Source: Patella vulgata
Taxonomy: Eukaryota > Mollusca > Gastropoda > Patellidae
DNA: 64,000 nucleotides
Assembly: GCF_932274485.2 (NCBI RefSeq)
Contig: NC_065883.2
Location: forward strand, 40,642,539 to 40,706,538
Direction: 5' to 3'
The notes beneath the pieces are model-generated. The model worked only from the letters and a program-made list of their open reading frames with translations. It did not search any database and was not told the DNA's origin. Below, one piece after another: positions 1 to 11,789 of this stretch (positions are counted from its first letter, which is position 1; each line of letters opens with the position of its first letter). The translations under genes were made by a program, and so were the position numbers.

Positions 1-947
1 AGAGGGTGGGACTGATGACCGCCCCCTGAGGCGTGCCATTTTCTAATGTTTTTACGGCACTCAGGAATCTGCCAACATTCACCTGTATCCTTCTATCGCT
101 CAGAATGCTTTTGATCCACCGAAACATTATGCCGTTATACCGATACGTCCCAAATTATGTTTACCTGATCAAAAAGTTAACCAGTACAAATTGCAAGAAC
201 ATTATTTTATGCCTCACAGGAATCCTATGTACAGAAATAGAAATTATTATCATGAAAAAAAGGGATAGATTATGTTACTTTGATTAATCGAAAAATAAAG
301 ATTTTTGATTTTATTAAATGCTTAAAACATGGGGTAATGTTTTTGTTTGAATTGAAGTAAGGGGGATATATCACCAAGGTCATATGTTATTTTATTATTT
401 TTCAATTCTGTTTTAAATTTCAAATCTATATTTTAATTTTCATTAATGCTTGGTTAGTCATTAGAGGCAGGCAGCAATTAACCTGTCAGTCAAATTATGA
501 CAGACTGGCAACTAAAGTGGTTGATCTGTTAAGTTTCATCTAACTATTGTTTTAAATGCCTTAAATCTTAATCCTTCAATAATTATATGTTTATGTCAAC
601 ACTTTCTAAGTAACTGATTTGTATAAATAGACACATGTATGTTAGATGATGACATTAGTTGGAGAGACCAGCTTAGGGAACATACTAGTTGGAGGTCCGA
701 TATATATGAAATTATAAGTTGTTAAATTGTTGCTGTTAATTATTTGCTCCTGAAATAAAGTGTTGAAGATCCATTCCAAGAATCTGTATTCATTTCTGAT
801 ACTTAGAGAACACACATCGACGAGCTACATTCCCTGAAAGTCGAACGGTGTTATATGTTGGAGAAAGCGGGTAGAGTGAACAAAATTGTCTACTCTTGAT
901 TCCGGTACAGCTAAACGAGATAAATTGTAAACATATTTGAAAGAAGA
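1..947. other. Featureless non-coding stretch
   Basis: AT-rich sequence with no recognisable repeat, gene or RNA. The one open frame near its start (33-287, plus) has no domain, no coding-like composition and no splice signals that I can defend. It may be intergenic or intronic sequence downstream of the minus-strand host gene. Confidence 0.5.
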
Positions 948-1398
948 AGGGATGGATATCAACTTTATTCTTCCTTCAGCAGCAGTAGCAGCAATAAGAA
1001 ATCTGAATCAACTACAATGTCTTGAGTCTCAAACAGGATAGGGGTTCTACAGAAATCAGCTTTAAATAGGGCCTCTCAGAAAATTCATTACCCAGTCCAG
1101 AAAAGAAATATCGTTCTTTTGCCAAAAGACAAAGGGATAGATAGCGACAGAATTGTTTGCTAAGAAGGATGCCCAAAAAGTACAGATTTCTGTGGTCTCC
1201 AGTAAAAAGGATGTGGGTGTCCAAAATGTTCCTGATACTAAAGATGTGGCTGTTGGGAATAACCCTGTGTTCATGGTGACAAGAGAAACAATGTGTCAAA
1301 TAAATTTTGACAGTGAGGCAGCGATGAAAGATGTTTCAAGTTCTAGTGCCAAAAGTACCAACAGTCAAGACCATTCTTGCTTAGGGCAATCACTTTAA
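948..1398 (+). pseudogene. Possible decayed coding fragment, Ser/Lys-rich
   Basis: I do not recognise this gene. A pyrimidine-rich tract ending in CAG (around 964-979) precedes a serine run followed by NKKSESTTMS and a stop. The same frame then reopens for about 45 codons (ends LPKDKGIDSDRIVC), and the final 80 codons (1153-1398, FAKKDAQKVQ to LGQSL) lie in another frame. The hydrophilic, Lys/Ser/Asp-rich composition over three consecutive segments is more coding-like than the surroundings, but the stops and the frame change mean it is either a relic or a chance run. It could also be a last exon beginning after the CAG at about 1149. It lies on the strand opposite the host gene. Confidence 0.22.
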
Positions 1399-1501
1399 GG
1401 GGTTTAAATCAAAATATTAAAATCTAAATCAATGAATAGTATAAAGTCAGCCATATTGATGAATATAGAAGTAAGAATTAAATTATGCATTATTTAAAAA
1501 G

Positions 1502-1549
1502 AAATTAATATCACTATTCGGTGATAAATTAATATCACTATTCGGTGAT
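1502..1549. repeat. Perfect 24-bp tandem duplication
   Basis: Two identical adjacent copies of a 24-bp unit (begins AAATTAATATCAC, ends TTCGGTGAT). Being perfect, it is probably recent replication slippage. Confidence 0.85.
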
Positions 1550-3016
1550 ACAATTTTGAAATACTGTAATAAGTTTTAGTTTTAGTACTGACCTGTTGCG
1601 ATAAGGTGAAATATTATTTTTCAGGATTCATACGACGGCAGGTATCTGTAATGCCTGTCATTATCACTACGGTGAAACAGACGTTGGATTTTTAATGGCA
1701 ACGGGACTGTTCCGAAGCAAAGCTTTCTTGAGATGCACATACCGTTTCGTCCACAATCATAAAACGTGTATTTATATATCCATTTAAAACAATATTTCTC
1801 ACACTGACAACACAACCACAAATGATAAATCTCACGCATCTGATTTACGTGTGTACACGTCGACTCCCTACCCTGATTAAATCCTTTTGTTTAAATGTCT
1901 TCGCAATTAAGACTAACAGCATGGGTATTGCACCAATCATATATTACATAATATGAGATCTATTGAAAGCATTTTTGGTTGAAGGCTTGTAGAATTAATA
2001 CACATGTGTCAGAAGCTAACAATATGTCTACTGTGTAAGACAAAACGTGAAAATAAACTAATAATTCAAACTCTTTATTTCTTTTTATTATTATACAACG
2101 ACGACCCTTTTTCGCTGAAGATCAAAAAAAACCTACTAAATACATTTCATGCTTATATGTAACGCATAACTTTGCCAAACTTTATTTCAGATGCCCCTTT
2201 AACAACAAACTGTTTGTTACCTTGCTGTAGTTGTGTGGACAATATGACTTTTATTGTTAATTGTCAGTAGTAATAATTCCAAATTTTGAAAAGAGATGTC
2301 GATGTCCATTCAATAACCTTTATTTATTACTCAAATGGTTTCTCAATTAGCAGAATGTCAAAATAAAGAAAACACAGTTACACTTACAATATGACTAATG
2401 AAAAAGTTATTCGTCGTGATTTGGCCAGCCCCCCACTCCACCCGTTGCATGTAATACCAATTTGTAACAAGTAATTGTGATTACTGTGTTACAGTAAAAC
2501 TCCTGTTCTTAGGAATGTGGATATGTGGGATTGTTTATTTTTTTTTAATCGGTACAGACTTGAAAGTCCGTGCATGCAGAGCGTCTTCTGAACAAACTGA
2601 TGTTTAGTCATCACATTTGCAGTTGACATATTCTGTCAAAATAATTCCTTACACCGGTGGTAATTATTTCGTTGCATTGTGCACAAATGTCATTCCTTAA
2701 ATAGCCCCATGGTCCCTTTAACAACTTATAAAGCATGATTTTTCTGTTAGGCAATTTCTTCTAAACTCTTTTATGTGCTTTATAACTATTGAAGAGGCTC
2801 GAATTCACAAGATCTGGGATAATTATTGGAAACGGAACGTTTTTTTAAATTAGGATATTAGTGTCTATGGCATGAATACGGTATGCAGTTTGTATTTGGA
2901 ATTTACAAGTTGAACGGGTGTCAGTTAACCCGTTCAGAAGCAGACTCGTATATGGTTAAGGTAATACTTGACTCGTATATAAATCGATTGTAATAAATTA
3001 GTCTTACTCAATAGGA
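1550..3016. other. Unannotated AT-rich stretch
   Basis: Nothing assignable. A minus-strand open frame at 1621-1839 was considered as an exon and set aside. The rest is low-complexity AT-rich sequence without repeat matches to other parts of the window. Confidence 0.5.
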
Positions 3017-4160
3017 TAACCAGCGGCTGCCAGGCAGGATATGCCCACATTTTCGAGAGATGGATAGAGAACAAGCTAAGAAGAAAGTGATTTTTCCTAC
3101 AAGCAAGGGCCATAATTCAGGAAATTACAATTCGATATGCGCAAATATCGAAAGGAACTGAGATCTTTGTGTTATGAACCTACATTTCAAGTTTCAACAA
3201 AATCGGATAAAAATTGTGACTTCTATAGGGTCCACAACTTTGATATACCCTATTTTTACGCTATTTGAGAAGGAAGGGCGGCTATTTTATCTGGGCCGAT
3301 TTTCACGAAATTCAAACTCAGCCATCCTTAGGGTGTAACGGTGATACAATAATACGTTTTTTAAAATCGGATAAAAATTATGACCTCTATAGGGACCACA
3401 AGCTAAAAACGCGATTTTTCGTACAATCAGGGGCCATAATTCAGGAAGTTATATCGAAAGCAATATCGAAAGCAGCCAAGATCTTTTGGGGATAAACCTA
3501 TATTTCAAGTTTCGTCAAAATCGGATAAGAATTGTGACCTGTAGTGAGTCCACAAACAATTGTGGACGGACGGACAGACAGACAGACGGACGTCCGGACG
3601 GACATGGGCGACGGCATAATACGTCCACATGAAAATGTGGGCGTATAAAAATTGTGACCTCTATAGGGTCCACAACTTTGATATACCATATTTTTACGCT
3701 ATTTGAGAACGAACAGCAGCCATTTCGTCTGTCAATTTTGGGCCGATTTTCATGAAATTTGAACTCAGCTGTCCTTAGGGTGTAACAGAAATATAATAAT
3801 AAGGTTTTTTTAAATCGGATAAAAATTATGACCTCTATAGGCTCGACAAGCTAAAAATGCAATTTTTCGTACAATCAGGGGCCATAATTCAGGAAGTTAC
3901 GGTCCGATATGCGGGAATATCGAAAGGAACCGAGATCTTTGGGTTATAAACTTACATTTCAAGTTTCGTCAAAATAGGATAAAAATTGTGACCTCTAGAA
4001 GGTCCAGAACCTTGATATACCATATTTTTGCGCTATTTGAGAATGAACAGCGGCCATTTTGTCTGTCAATTTTAGACCGATTTTCACGAAATTCAAACTC
4101 AGCCATCCTTAGGGCGTAACGTTTTTAAAATCGGATAAAAATTATGACCTCTATTTACTT
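3017..4160 (+). mobile_element. Pearl-like family B element plus adjoining B fragment
   Basis: A full 634-bp copy runs from the 5' head (AACCAGCGGCTGCCAGGCAG, then ATATGCCCACATTTT) to the 3' end at about 3650 (CCACATGAAAATGTGG then GCGTATAAAA). The subterminal inverted repeat pair, the GACGGACAGACAG microsatellite just before the 3' hairpin and the GGGCCATAATTCAGGAAG box are all present. It is followed without a gap by internal B sequence to about 4160, as if one copy had inserted into or been duplicated beside another. There is no coding capacity; mobilisation must be in trans. Confidence 0.7.
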
Positions 4161-4329
4161 ATAGTTGTAATATGTTTTTAACGTAGGAGTGGGGGAATAA
4201 TTTAACTGAAACCTTCAGTTTATAAACTATAGCTCGGTGGTCAAGAACGGAAGTCTGTTCGCGTGTTTCCTGGTCATGGTAACCGATGCGTAACATGAAC
4301 AACCGTTCGCATGTTATTTCGTACCCTGA

Positions 4330-4830
4330 AGGTGTTGGAGTACTGAATATCGATAGGGTTCATCATCTCATGACCACGATGCTTAACATCAAATTTGATA
4401 AGGATCTGTTATAAATATAGCCTCTATCGCGTTCATAAGCCATTTGTTGACGAGCGGACGGAAAGGGTTAAATAGGGATAACTCTGGAAAGATAGGCTGT
4501 CAAGCAACAAAACATACACCCAGAGCAGCTAAATCGGCCGGGTAGTCTACAAGGGACATAAATCTAGAAGTAACTAACAGAATTGTTGAAATTCCATAGA
4601 CTTCTTTGCTTTACTAATTTACATAATGCATGTAAATTTCATACAGATCAGATGATCACTTTTGTCGTTCCTGTGTAAGGCTGCTGAACACTGAATATCG
4701 ATAGGGTTTGGCCTCCTCTCATAACTAAAATGCTTCACACCAAATTGGAAAAGAAAACTATAAGATTCACAAAATTTTCTGAATAAGGGGCATAACTATT
4801 CAAATTGTGATGTTGCAGATAAATGACCAA
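4330..4830 (+). repeat. Family H fragments with a family A head between them
   Basis: Two copies of a unit containing TGAATATCGATAGGGTT and ATGCTTMACAYCAAATTTG (4330-4470 and 4676-4830) flank a degenerate pearl A head (4488-4555, GATAGGCTGTCAAGCAAC). Similar H copies occur at 31,915-32,135 and 49,318-49,475, where the unit also ends with a GACGGA-type tract. Confidence 0.55.
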
Positions 4831-4966
4831 TGGATCAACATAAATTATATAATAACTTTAAAATGCATATAAAAAGCAGAATTCCAATTCAAAAGCAGAT
4901 TATAATCAACCATGATAAACACATGCCTAATATTAGTGTAAATAAAGATAAAATACAAAACCATAC

Positions 4967-6890
4967 CTGTGAATCCCATTTTTTTTTTTTCATTGTATTT
5001 AGTATTCTTATTACTTGACCTTCTTTTGTATTTTTTTGTAGGTGACTGATCATCAGTTTCATTCTTCCGTTTAATGCATGTGACCTCTATATCAATGCTA
5101 TTTTCAGAACTAGGTATCACACTACTTTCTGTTTCTTCTATTAATTTTCCACCAGTACCAGGGGATTCTGCACCACAGTTTGAGGCTTGGTCAGCTGTAC
5201 TCATCAAGATGACTTCCGGAGGCTTGGTAGTAAGTTCTGTTCTGGTGCATGTATTAGTAATATCATTATGTTTTCTCTGTTCTGGTGTTTCTTGTTTGAT
5301 AACATTAGCAACCTTAGGTTCCTCTAAATACATAGGGCAAGATTTAATCAGATCAGCATTGTTCAATTCTGATGTTTCTATGCTAGAACTATTACAGGAT
5401 GATTTTGAACTAGAACCAAGCATTGTTTCAACATCATCCGATATACCAAATTTAGTAATTTTTATTTTGTTTTCCATACATTCAGAATGAAACTGGAGAT
5501 ATTTATCTTTTTTTTCTACTATACTGGCTACTTCTGGATTCTTATCTTTTGTGTCAAGATCTTTTGATTTCTTAGTTAGTTTAATTAGTCTTTCTTTTGG
5601 AACATATTTAAATACTGTAAGTTCTTTCTTGTCTTCTGCTTTATACTGATCCGAATTATCCTTTGTCAAATCACTAAATGCAAGGGGTTCTGGAGAGTCA
5701 CTTAAATTTTCACCAAAAATCTTCTTCTTCATTTTTTTTTTAAGCTTTTTCTTTTCAATCAGGTCTAAATCATCTTTTAATTCAATATCTGAGCTTCTCT
5801 TGGAAATCACAGAACATGTTTCTGTTAAATCCTTTTTGTTTTCTGTTTTGACATTAGAGTCTGTTATTTCATTTTTCTTCTTTTCATGGATTTGATCTGT
5901 TGAATCTATACATTCATTAACCATGTGTACTGAGGAAATAGATCTTGAACTACAAACTGACATGAAATCCATCTGTTTATTAGCTCCTTGTGATTCCTCT
6001 TGCTGCCGTTCTAAAGCAGGACGTCCTCTCTTAATGTCACGCTTTTCTTTAAGATCTTTCTTTTTTCCTTTCACTTTTTTCTCTGCTTCTTGAATGCTTT
6101 TCATATCCAGTCTTTCATCTTGTTTTATTAATTCTTCCAGCTCATTTTTCCCCTTTTCTAGGTCTATTTTCTTTCTTTCTAGTTCTTGTGTTTCCCTTTC
6201 CAATTCTGACTTCATTTCTTCTACTCTGTCACCTTTACAGTTATCTGGAGAGAGTACTGCTTTTAATATGTCATCAAGGTCGTAATCGCTTGTATCTTTC
6301 TTCTCCAACATTTTCTCATCAATAGTAAAATTGCTGGCGAACTCTGTATCTTCAACAAAATCATATATTGAAACAGTTTTGATGACTTCTATGGACTTAT
6401 TTTCAGAATAAAGCAGACCAAAGACATCTTTCCCTTCTTTAGCTTTTGCTTCTTTGATTTCTTTCATCATTTCCACTTCTTTTGTTTTCTCATTAGATTC
6501 TTTGGTGCTTTCTTTTGACTTCTCTTGGGTATCTTTAACAGTTTCTTTCTTTGAATATTCATTGTTGTGAACACAAGAACCTTTTTCTTCAATGCTTTCT
6601 AAACCGTCTTCTTCAATAACTGATTCATACAATGATTTATTTTCAGGATTATCATGAAATGGCAAAAGTGTTTCTTTCATTAATTCTTCAAACGATATAA
6701 CAGCTTCCAATTGAGGAGCTTCTTCTAAGGTTGTCTCCAGTCCTGATTCAGGCATATATCCTTCAAGTGTTTTAAGCATTGACTTACTTTCAGATAAGCA
6801 TGGAGGTTTGTCATCTGTTTCTGGCTCATCATCTGAACCAATGCTTTCATCACTTTCTGTAAAAGATTTTATATTTGTGAAGTTAGAGCA
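4967..6890 (-). CDS. ARID4-like: ARID4-like large acidic/Lys-rich exon
   Basis: This is a single 1,924-nt open exon (641 codons plus one base). The minus-strand acceptor is CCTATCTTTTTCAG at 6891 and the donor is ACAG|gtatgg at 4966. A second usable acceptor, TCTTTTACAG, lies 34 bases inside. In order the exon encodes: an acidic start (ESDESIGSDDEPETDD); a highly charged Glu/Lys stretch predicted to be coiled coil (about residues 222-285); an AT-hook-like KRGRP (about 287-291); a basic-acidic block KKKMKKKIFGENLSDS (about 380-399); DIEVT followed by a basic SPTKKYKRRSSNK tail. Vertebrate ARID4A/B carry a comparable large low-complexity region after the chromo-barrel, with KRGRP, KEKKLKRK, TIEVDS and KKQKR motifs in the same order. 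ARID4 proteins are nuclear adaptors of SIN3/HDAC and RB complexes. The assignment rests on motif order and on the exon at 49.8 kb; the low-complexity sequence alone would not prove it. The last codons follow an A-run that may vary between alleles. Confidence 0.65.
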
Positions 6891-6895
6891 CTGAA

Positions 6896-7425
6896 AAAGA
6901 TAGGATGCCAGGCAACTAAACATACGCCCACATCAGGTAAATCATCTGAGCGGTCGACAATAGTTGTCACATATTTGTTCTTTGTAATGGGGGGGGGGGG
7001 GCATTTACAAGACAATTTCATACAGATCAGTTTGTAATATTTGTCGTCTGAAGGTTCACAAGGTTCTACAAACTGAAACAAGGGCTTTAATTCTACAAGA
7101 CTTTTTCCATTTACTAATTTAAATAATGCATATAAATTTCATACAGATCGGATGATAACTTTTGTCCTTTGAGTGTTCACAAGGTTCAACAAAGTGAAAA
7201 AAAGGGCCATAATGCAGTTCCGCAGTTTTGTATTGTTTCTGAATATCCCCTACTTTTTTTGAAGAGTATATATCAATTTCAAAACAATCAGATGATAAAT
7301 CTAGTTCGTACAGTGCTCACAAGAAATTGTGAAAAACAGACTGATAGACCGACGAACAGACACACGGATGGACGGGGTGACGGCAATATACGTTCACAAT
7401 TCTATGTTGGCATATATAAAGATAG
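6896..7425 (+). mobile_element. Pearl-like family A element, copy 1
   Basis: It starts with the A head (AAAGATAGGATGCCAGGCAAC, ACATACGCCCACA) five bases from the host exon and ends with a microsatellite plus TTGGCATATA at about 7420. It contains internal A sequence and, at 7242-7270, a piece identical over most of its length to the end of the Tc1 element at 53.65 kb. A run of ten or more G interrupts the left part near 6990. Confidence 0.65.
7242..7270. repeat. Solo Tc1-type inverted terminal repeat
   Basis: AATATCCCCTACTTTTTTTG followed by AAGAGTATA matches the right end of the Tc1-type element (53,650-53,676) with one difference. No transposase or partner repeat is nearby, so this is an isolated terminus inside a pearl element. 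Confidence 0.55.
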
Positions 7426-7471
7426 CCAAACAGCAGCTTATCGACCCTCTTATGCTTCATACAAAAATTGA

Positions 7472-8049
7472 ATAAGATAGGTTGCCAGGCAACGAAACAT
7501 ACACCCGCAGAAGATAAATCGTCCAAGCGGTCGACAAAGCTCTTGAATCAAAGTAAAACTTGCACAATAACTTTAGAAGTAAATTTCTAAAATTCAATAG
7601 GATTCATCATTTCACTAATTTAAATGATGCATATAAATTTGATACAGACCAGATGATAACTTTCATCATTCGAGTGTTCACAAGATTCAACAAATTGAAG
7701 AAAGGACCAGAACACTAGTAGTTATTGGAAATTGCTGAAATTCAATAGCCTTCTTCGCTTTACTAATTTCAATGATGCATATTAATTTCATACAGATCAG
7801 ATGATAACTTTTCTCTGTAGAGAGTTCACAAGGTTCTACAAAGTGAAACAAGGGTCATAACTCTAGAAGTAATTAATGGAAATGGCTGAAATTGAGGCTT
7901 TTTCATTTGACCAATTTAAATAATGCATATAAATCTAATACAGATCGGATGATAAAAGTAGACTGTAGAGTGTTCACAAGAGATTGTGGACGACGGACAG
8001 ACGGACAGAGGCAACATAAATATACGACCACATTTCCATGAGGGTGTAC
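7472..8049 (+). mobile_element. Pearl-like family A element, copy 2
   Basis: Head GATAGGTTGCCAGGCAACG at 7475, about three internal units each with the ATGATGCATATAAATTT and AACTCTAGAAG motifs, the GACGGACAGACGGACAG tract, and a decayed 3' end (CCACATTTCCATGAGGGTGT). It abuts the head of a B element at 8048, so the two families are joined end to end. Confidence 0.7.
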
Positions 8050-8380
8050 AACCAGCGGCTGCCAGGCAGGATACGCCCACATTTTACAAGAGATGGATAG
8101 AGAACGAGCTAAAAACAAACATGATTTTTTGTACAATCAGGAGCAATAATTCAGAAAGTTATGGCCTGAAATGTGCAAATATCGAAAGGGACAGAGATCT
8201 TTGGTATTACACACTTCTAAACAATTTGCGTGGAAAGAGCGGCCATTTTGTCGGGCAGTTTCATTTCAATTTTCCCGAAATACGAATTCAACCTTCATTA
8301 TGGTGGAATGGTGATGTATTTAAACGGTTTTTAAAATCGGAAAAAAATTGTGAACTCTAGACAATCTGCAAGCTAACAAG

Positions 8381-10260
8381 CCAACAGTGAGGCTGATGTC
8401 CCCCGCCGAAATCCCAAAATAAATAGATGACACATATTCATTAATCGCACATTTATTTTTTTTTCAAAAATATCAAGCAATCAAACAAATTATCACCTAT
8501 ACACTAAGTTTGATCACTCTCTATCATATAGAATCAAAGTTATCGATCCTTAGCCTAAGCAGAAAATTCTCATTAACAAACTTAGTCAAGGTAATGATAT
8601 AACGAATCTATACTCAGAGTTTCATCACTCTCACTTAATTAAAACCAAAGTTATCAACCAATCAGATTGCTTATCTCTGCTGACCGTAAGCAGACAAGCT
8701 TTATCATCGAACTCCATCAAGACATTCACCTAATGAATGCCTACACCAAGTATGAACATTCTTCCTCAATTAGAAGGAGAGTTGTGTTCCAAAGTCTCGA
8801 CCAATCAAATTGCTTATCGCTCTGCTTACCCATAAGCAGAAAATGCTTATTTATGGAACTTACTCAAGGTATTGATGAGATAAACCTATACACTAAGTGT
8901 CCCCACTCTCACTTAATTAGAACTAAAGTTATCGTGTCCCAAAGCATCGACCAATCAAATTGCTTATCTCTGCTTACCCTTAGCAGAAAATGCTCATCTT
9001 CGAACTCTATCAAGGCATTCACCTAATAAACACCTACACCAAGTTTGAACATTCTAGCTCAATTAGAAGGAGAGTTAATGTGTTCCAAAGTCTCACCCAA
9101 TCAAATTGCTTATCGCTCTGCTTACCCATAAGCAGAAAATGCTTATTATCGAACTTAGTCAAGGTATTGATGTAATAAAACTATACACCAAGTTTCATCA
9201 CTCTCACTTAATTAGAACTCAAGTTATCGTGTCCCAAAGCATCAACCAATCAAATTGCTTATCGCTGCTTACCCTAAGCAGAAAATGCTCATCTTCGAAC
9301 TCCATCAAGGCATTGACCTAATAAACACCTACACCAAGTTTGAACATTCTAGCCCAATTAGAACAAGGCATTGACCTAATCAACACATACACCAAGTTTG
9401 AACATTCTAGCCCAATTAGGAATAGAGTTATCGTGTCCCAAAGCATCAACCAATCAAATCGCTTATCTCTGCTTACCCTAAGCGGAAAATGCTCATCTTT
9501 GAACTCCATCAAGGCATTGACCTAATAAACACATACACCAAGTTTGAACATTCTAGCTCAATTAGGAAGAGAGTTATTGTGTCCCAAAAAGTGTGACGGA
9601 CAGACAGACGGACAGACAGACACAGAAAATGCTCATCTTCGAACTCTATCAAGGCATTCACCTAATAAACACCTACACCAAGTTTGAACATTCTAGCTCA
9701 ATTAGAAGGAGAGTTAATGTGTTCCAAAGTCTCACCCAATCAAATTGCTTATCGCTCTGCTTACCCATAAGCAGAAAATGCTTATTATCGAACTTAGTCA
9801 AGGTATTGATGTAATAAAACTATACACCAAGTTTCATCACTCTCACTTAATTAGAACTCAAGTTATCGTGTCCCAAAGCATCAACCAATCAAATTGCTTA
9901 TCGCTGCTTACCCTAAGCAGAAAATGCTCATCTTCGAACTCCATCAAGGCATTGACCTAATAAACACCTACACCAAGTTTGAACATTCTAGCCCAATTAG
10001 GAAGAGAGTTATCGTGTCCCAAAGCATCAACCAATCAAATTGCTTATCTCTGCTTACCCTAAGCGGAAAATGCTCATCTTCGAACTCCATCAAGGCATTG
10101 ACCTAATAAACACATACACCAAGTTTGAACATTCTAGCTCAATTAGGAAGAGAGTTATTGTGTCCCAAAAAGTGTGACGGACAGACAGACGGACGGACAG
10201 ACAGACAGACGGACGAACCCATTTTAATAGTCCCCTGCTTTCTTCGAAAGGCGGGGGACA
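8381..10260 (+). mobile_element. Pearl-like family D element with perfect 10-bp inverted termini
   Basis: About twelve units of roughly 148 bp alternate between two subtypes: one with GGCATTGACCTAATAAAC, the other with GGTATTGATGTAATAAAAC. The 5' side carries GTCCCCCGCC (8398-8407) and the 3' end its exact inverse GGCGGGGGAC (10,250-10,259). Just before that end is the GACGGACAGACAGACGG tract. The last 31 bases fold into a hairpin (TCCCCTGCTTTC, TTC, GAAAGGCGGGGGA). Short open frames in the units are by-products of repetition. No transposase is encoded. Confidence 0.75.
8987..10000 (+). repeat. Near-identical 639-bp-spaced duplication inside family D
   Basis: Positions 8987-9361 and 9627-10,000 read as identical by eye. 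The first copy is followed by an extra partial unit (about 56 bp) and by a terminal-type GACGGACAGACAG tract at 9596-9620, which therefore sits in the middle of the array. This suggests a very recent duplication that carried the terminal microsatellite with it. Confidence 0.75.
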
Positions 10261-11095
10261 AAAATGCAATCTTTCGAACAATCAGAGGCCATGAACCAGG
10301 AAGTTAAGTTCTGGTATTCGCAATTATCAATAGGATTATCCCACGTTTTTTTTATTTTTTAATCTGATTAAAATTGTGACCTCTACAGGGACCACAAGCT
10401 GAAAACGCGATTTTTCGTACAATCAGGGGCCATATTTCAGGAAGTTATGATTCGATATGCGAGAATATCGAAATGAATCTAGATCTGTGGGTTATAAACA
10501 TACATTTCAAGTTTCATCAAAATCAGATAACAAATGGTGACCTCCAGAGGGTCCACAACCCTGATACACAATATTTTGACACTATTTGCGAACATGGGGC
10601 GGCCATTTTGTCCGTTAGTTTCTGTCCGATATTTACGAAATTCGAACTCAACCACACTTAGGGTGTAACAGTGATATATTGTAACAGATTTTTAAATCGG
10701 ATAAAAATTGTCACCTCTATGGGGTCTACAAGATAAAAACACGATTTTTCGTACAGTCAGGGGCCATAATTCCGGAAGTTATGGTCTGATATGCGCGAAT
10801 ATCGAAAGGAACCGAGATCTTTGGGTTATAAACTTACATTTCAAGTTTAAACCAAATCGGAAAAAAATTGTGACCTCTCCAGTATTCACAAGCTAAAAAC
10901 ATGATTTTTCGTACAATCAAGGGCCATAATCAATGAAGTTACAATCCGATACATGCCAATATCGAAAGGAACCAAGATCTTGGGGTGATAAACCTATATT
11001 TCAAGTTTCATTGAAATTGGATAAAAATTGTGACCTGCAGAGGGACGGACAGGGGCACAGACAATATACGTCAACATGAAAACGTGGGCGTATAA

Positions 11096-11788
11096 AAATT
11101 GTGACCTGTAGAAAGAGTGTCCACAACCTTGATATACGCTATTTTTACGAGCGGCGGCCATTTTGTCTGTCAGTTTTGGTCCGATTTTTACGAAATTCGA
11201 ACTCAACCATCCTTAGGATGTAACAGTGATATATATATAATTCAGGAAGTTACGGTCCGATATGCGCGAATATCGAAAGGAACCGAGAACTTTGGGTTAT
11301 AAACTTACATTTCAAGTTTCAACAAAATCGGATAAAAAATGGGTTCACAAACTAAAAAAGCGATTTTTCGTACAATCAGGGGCCATAATGCAGGGAGTTA
11401 CGGTCCGATATATGCCAATATCGAAAGGAACCAAGATCTTTGGGAGATAAACCTATATTTCAAGTTTCGTTGAAATCGGATAAGAATTGTGACCTGTAGA
11501 GTCTCCACAAACAATTGTGGACGGACGGACAGGAGCGACGACAATATACGTCCACATGAAAATGTGGGCGTATAAAAACGTGATTTTTCGTACAATAAGG
11601 GGCCATAATCCATGAAGTTATGGTCCGATACATGCCGATATGCCAAGATAGACCTATATTTCAAGTTTCTTCAAAATCGGATAAAATTTGTGACCTGTAG
11701 AGTGTCCACAAACAAATTATGGACGGACATCTGGATGGACAGGTGCGACGACACTATACGTCCACATGAAAATGTGGCCGTACAAAAA
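11096..11788 (+). mobile_element. Two further family B 3' portions
   Basis: Two truncated B copies follow one another, each ending with the 3' hairpin and GTGGGCGTATAAAA (about 11,576) or a mutated GTGGCCGTACAAAA (about 11,786). Each has its own GGACGGACAGG tract. The second ends where LINE sequence begins. Confidence 0.65.
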
Positions 11789-11789
11789 A

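Larger units (their letters stand above)
8050..11095 (+). mobile_element. Pearl-like family B element split by family D
   Basis: The B head (CCAGCGGCTGCCAGGCAG, ATACGCCCACATTTT) at 8050 leads into B sequence up to about 8380. B resumes at 10,260 with GCAATCTTTCGAACAATC, corresponding to the next part of the B consensus (AAACGCGATTTTTCG), and ends at 11,095 with AACGTGGGCGTATAAAA. The middle is the inserted D element. The right portion contains several successive B internal units and a short GACGGACAGGGGC tract. Confidence 0.65.

Noticed and set aside
33-287. Open frame at the left edge
   Set aside because: No domain, no coding bias, no splice context.
1621-1839. Minus-strand frame with CQCEKYCFKW ... 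DCGRNGMC
   Set aside because: A good acceptor precedes it, but its phase gives a stop after the host exon's donor, and I recognise no domain.
8667-10106. Series of near-identical 60-70-aa open frames
   Set aside because: They follow the ~148-bp unit of family D and start or stop at unit borders; no codon-level constraint is visible.
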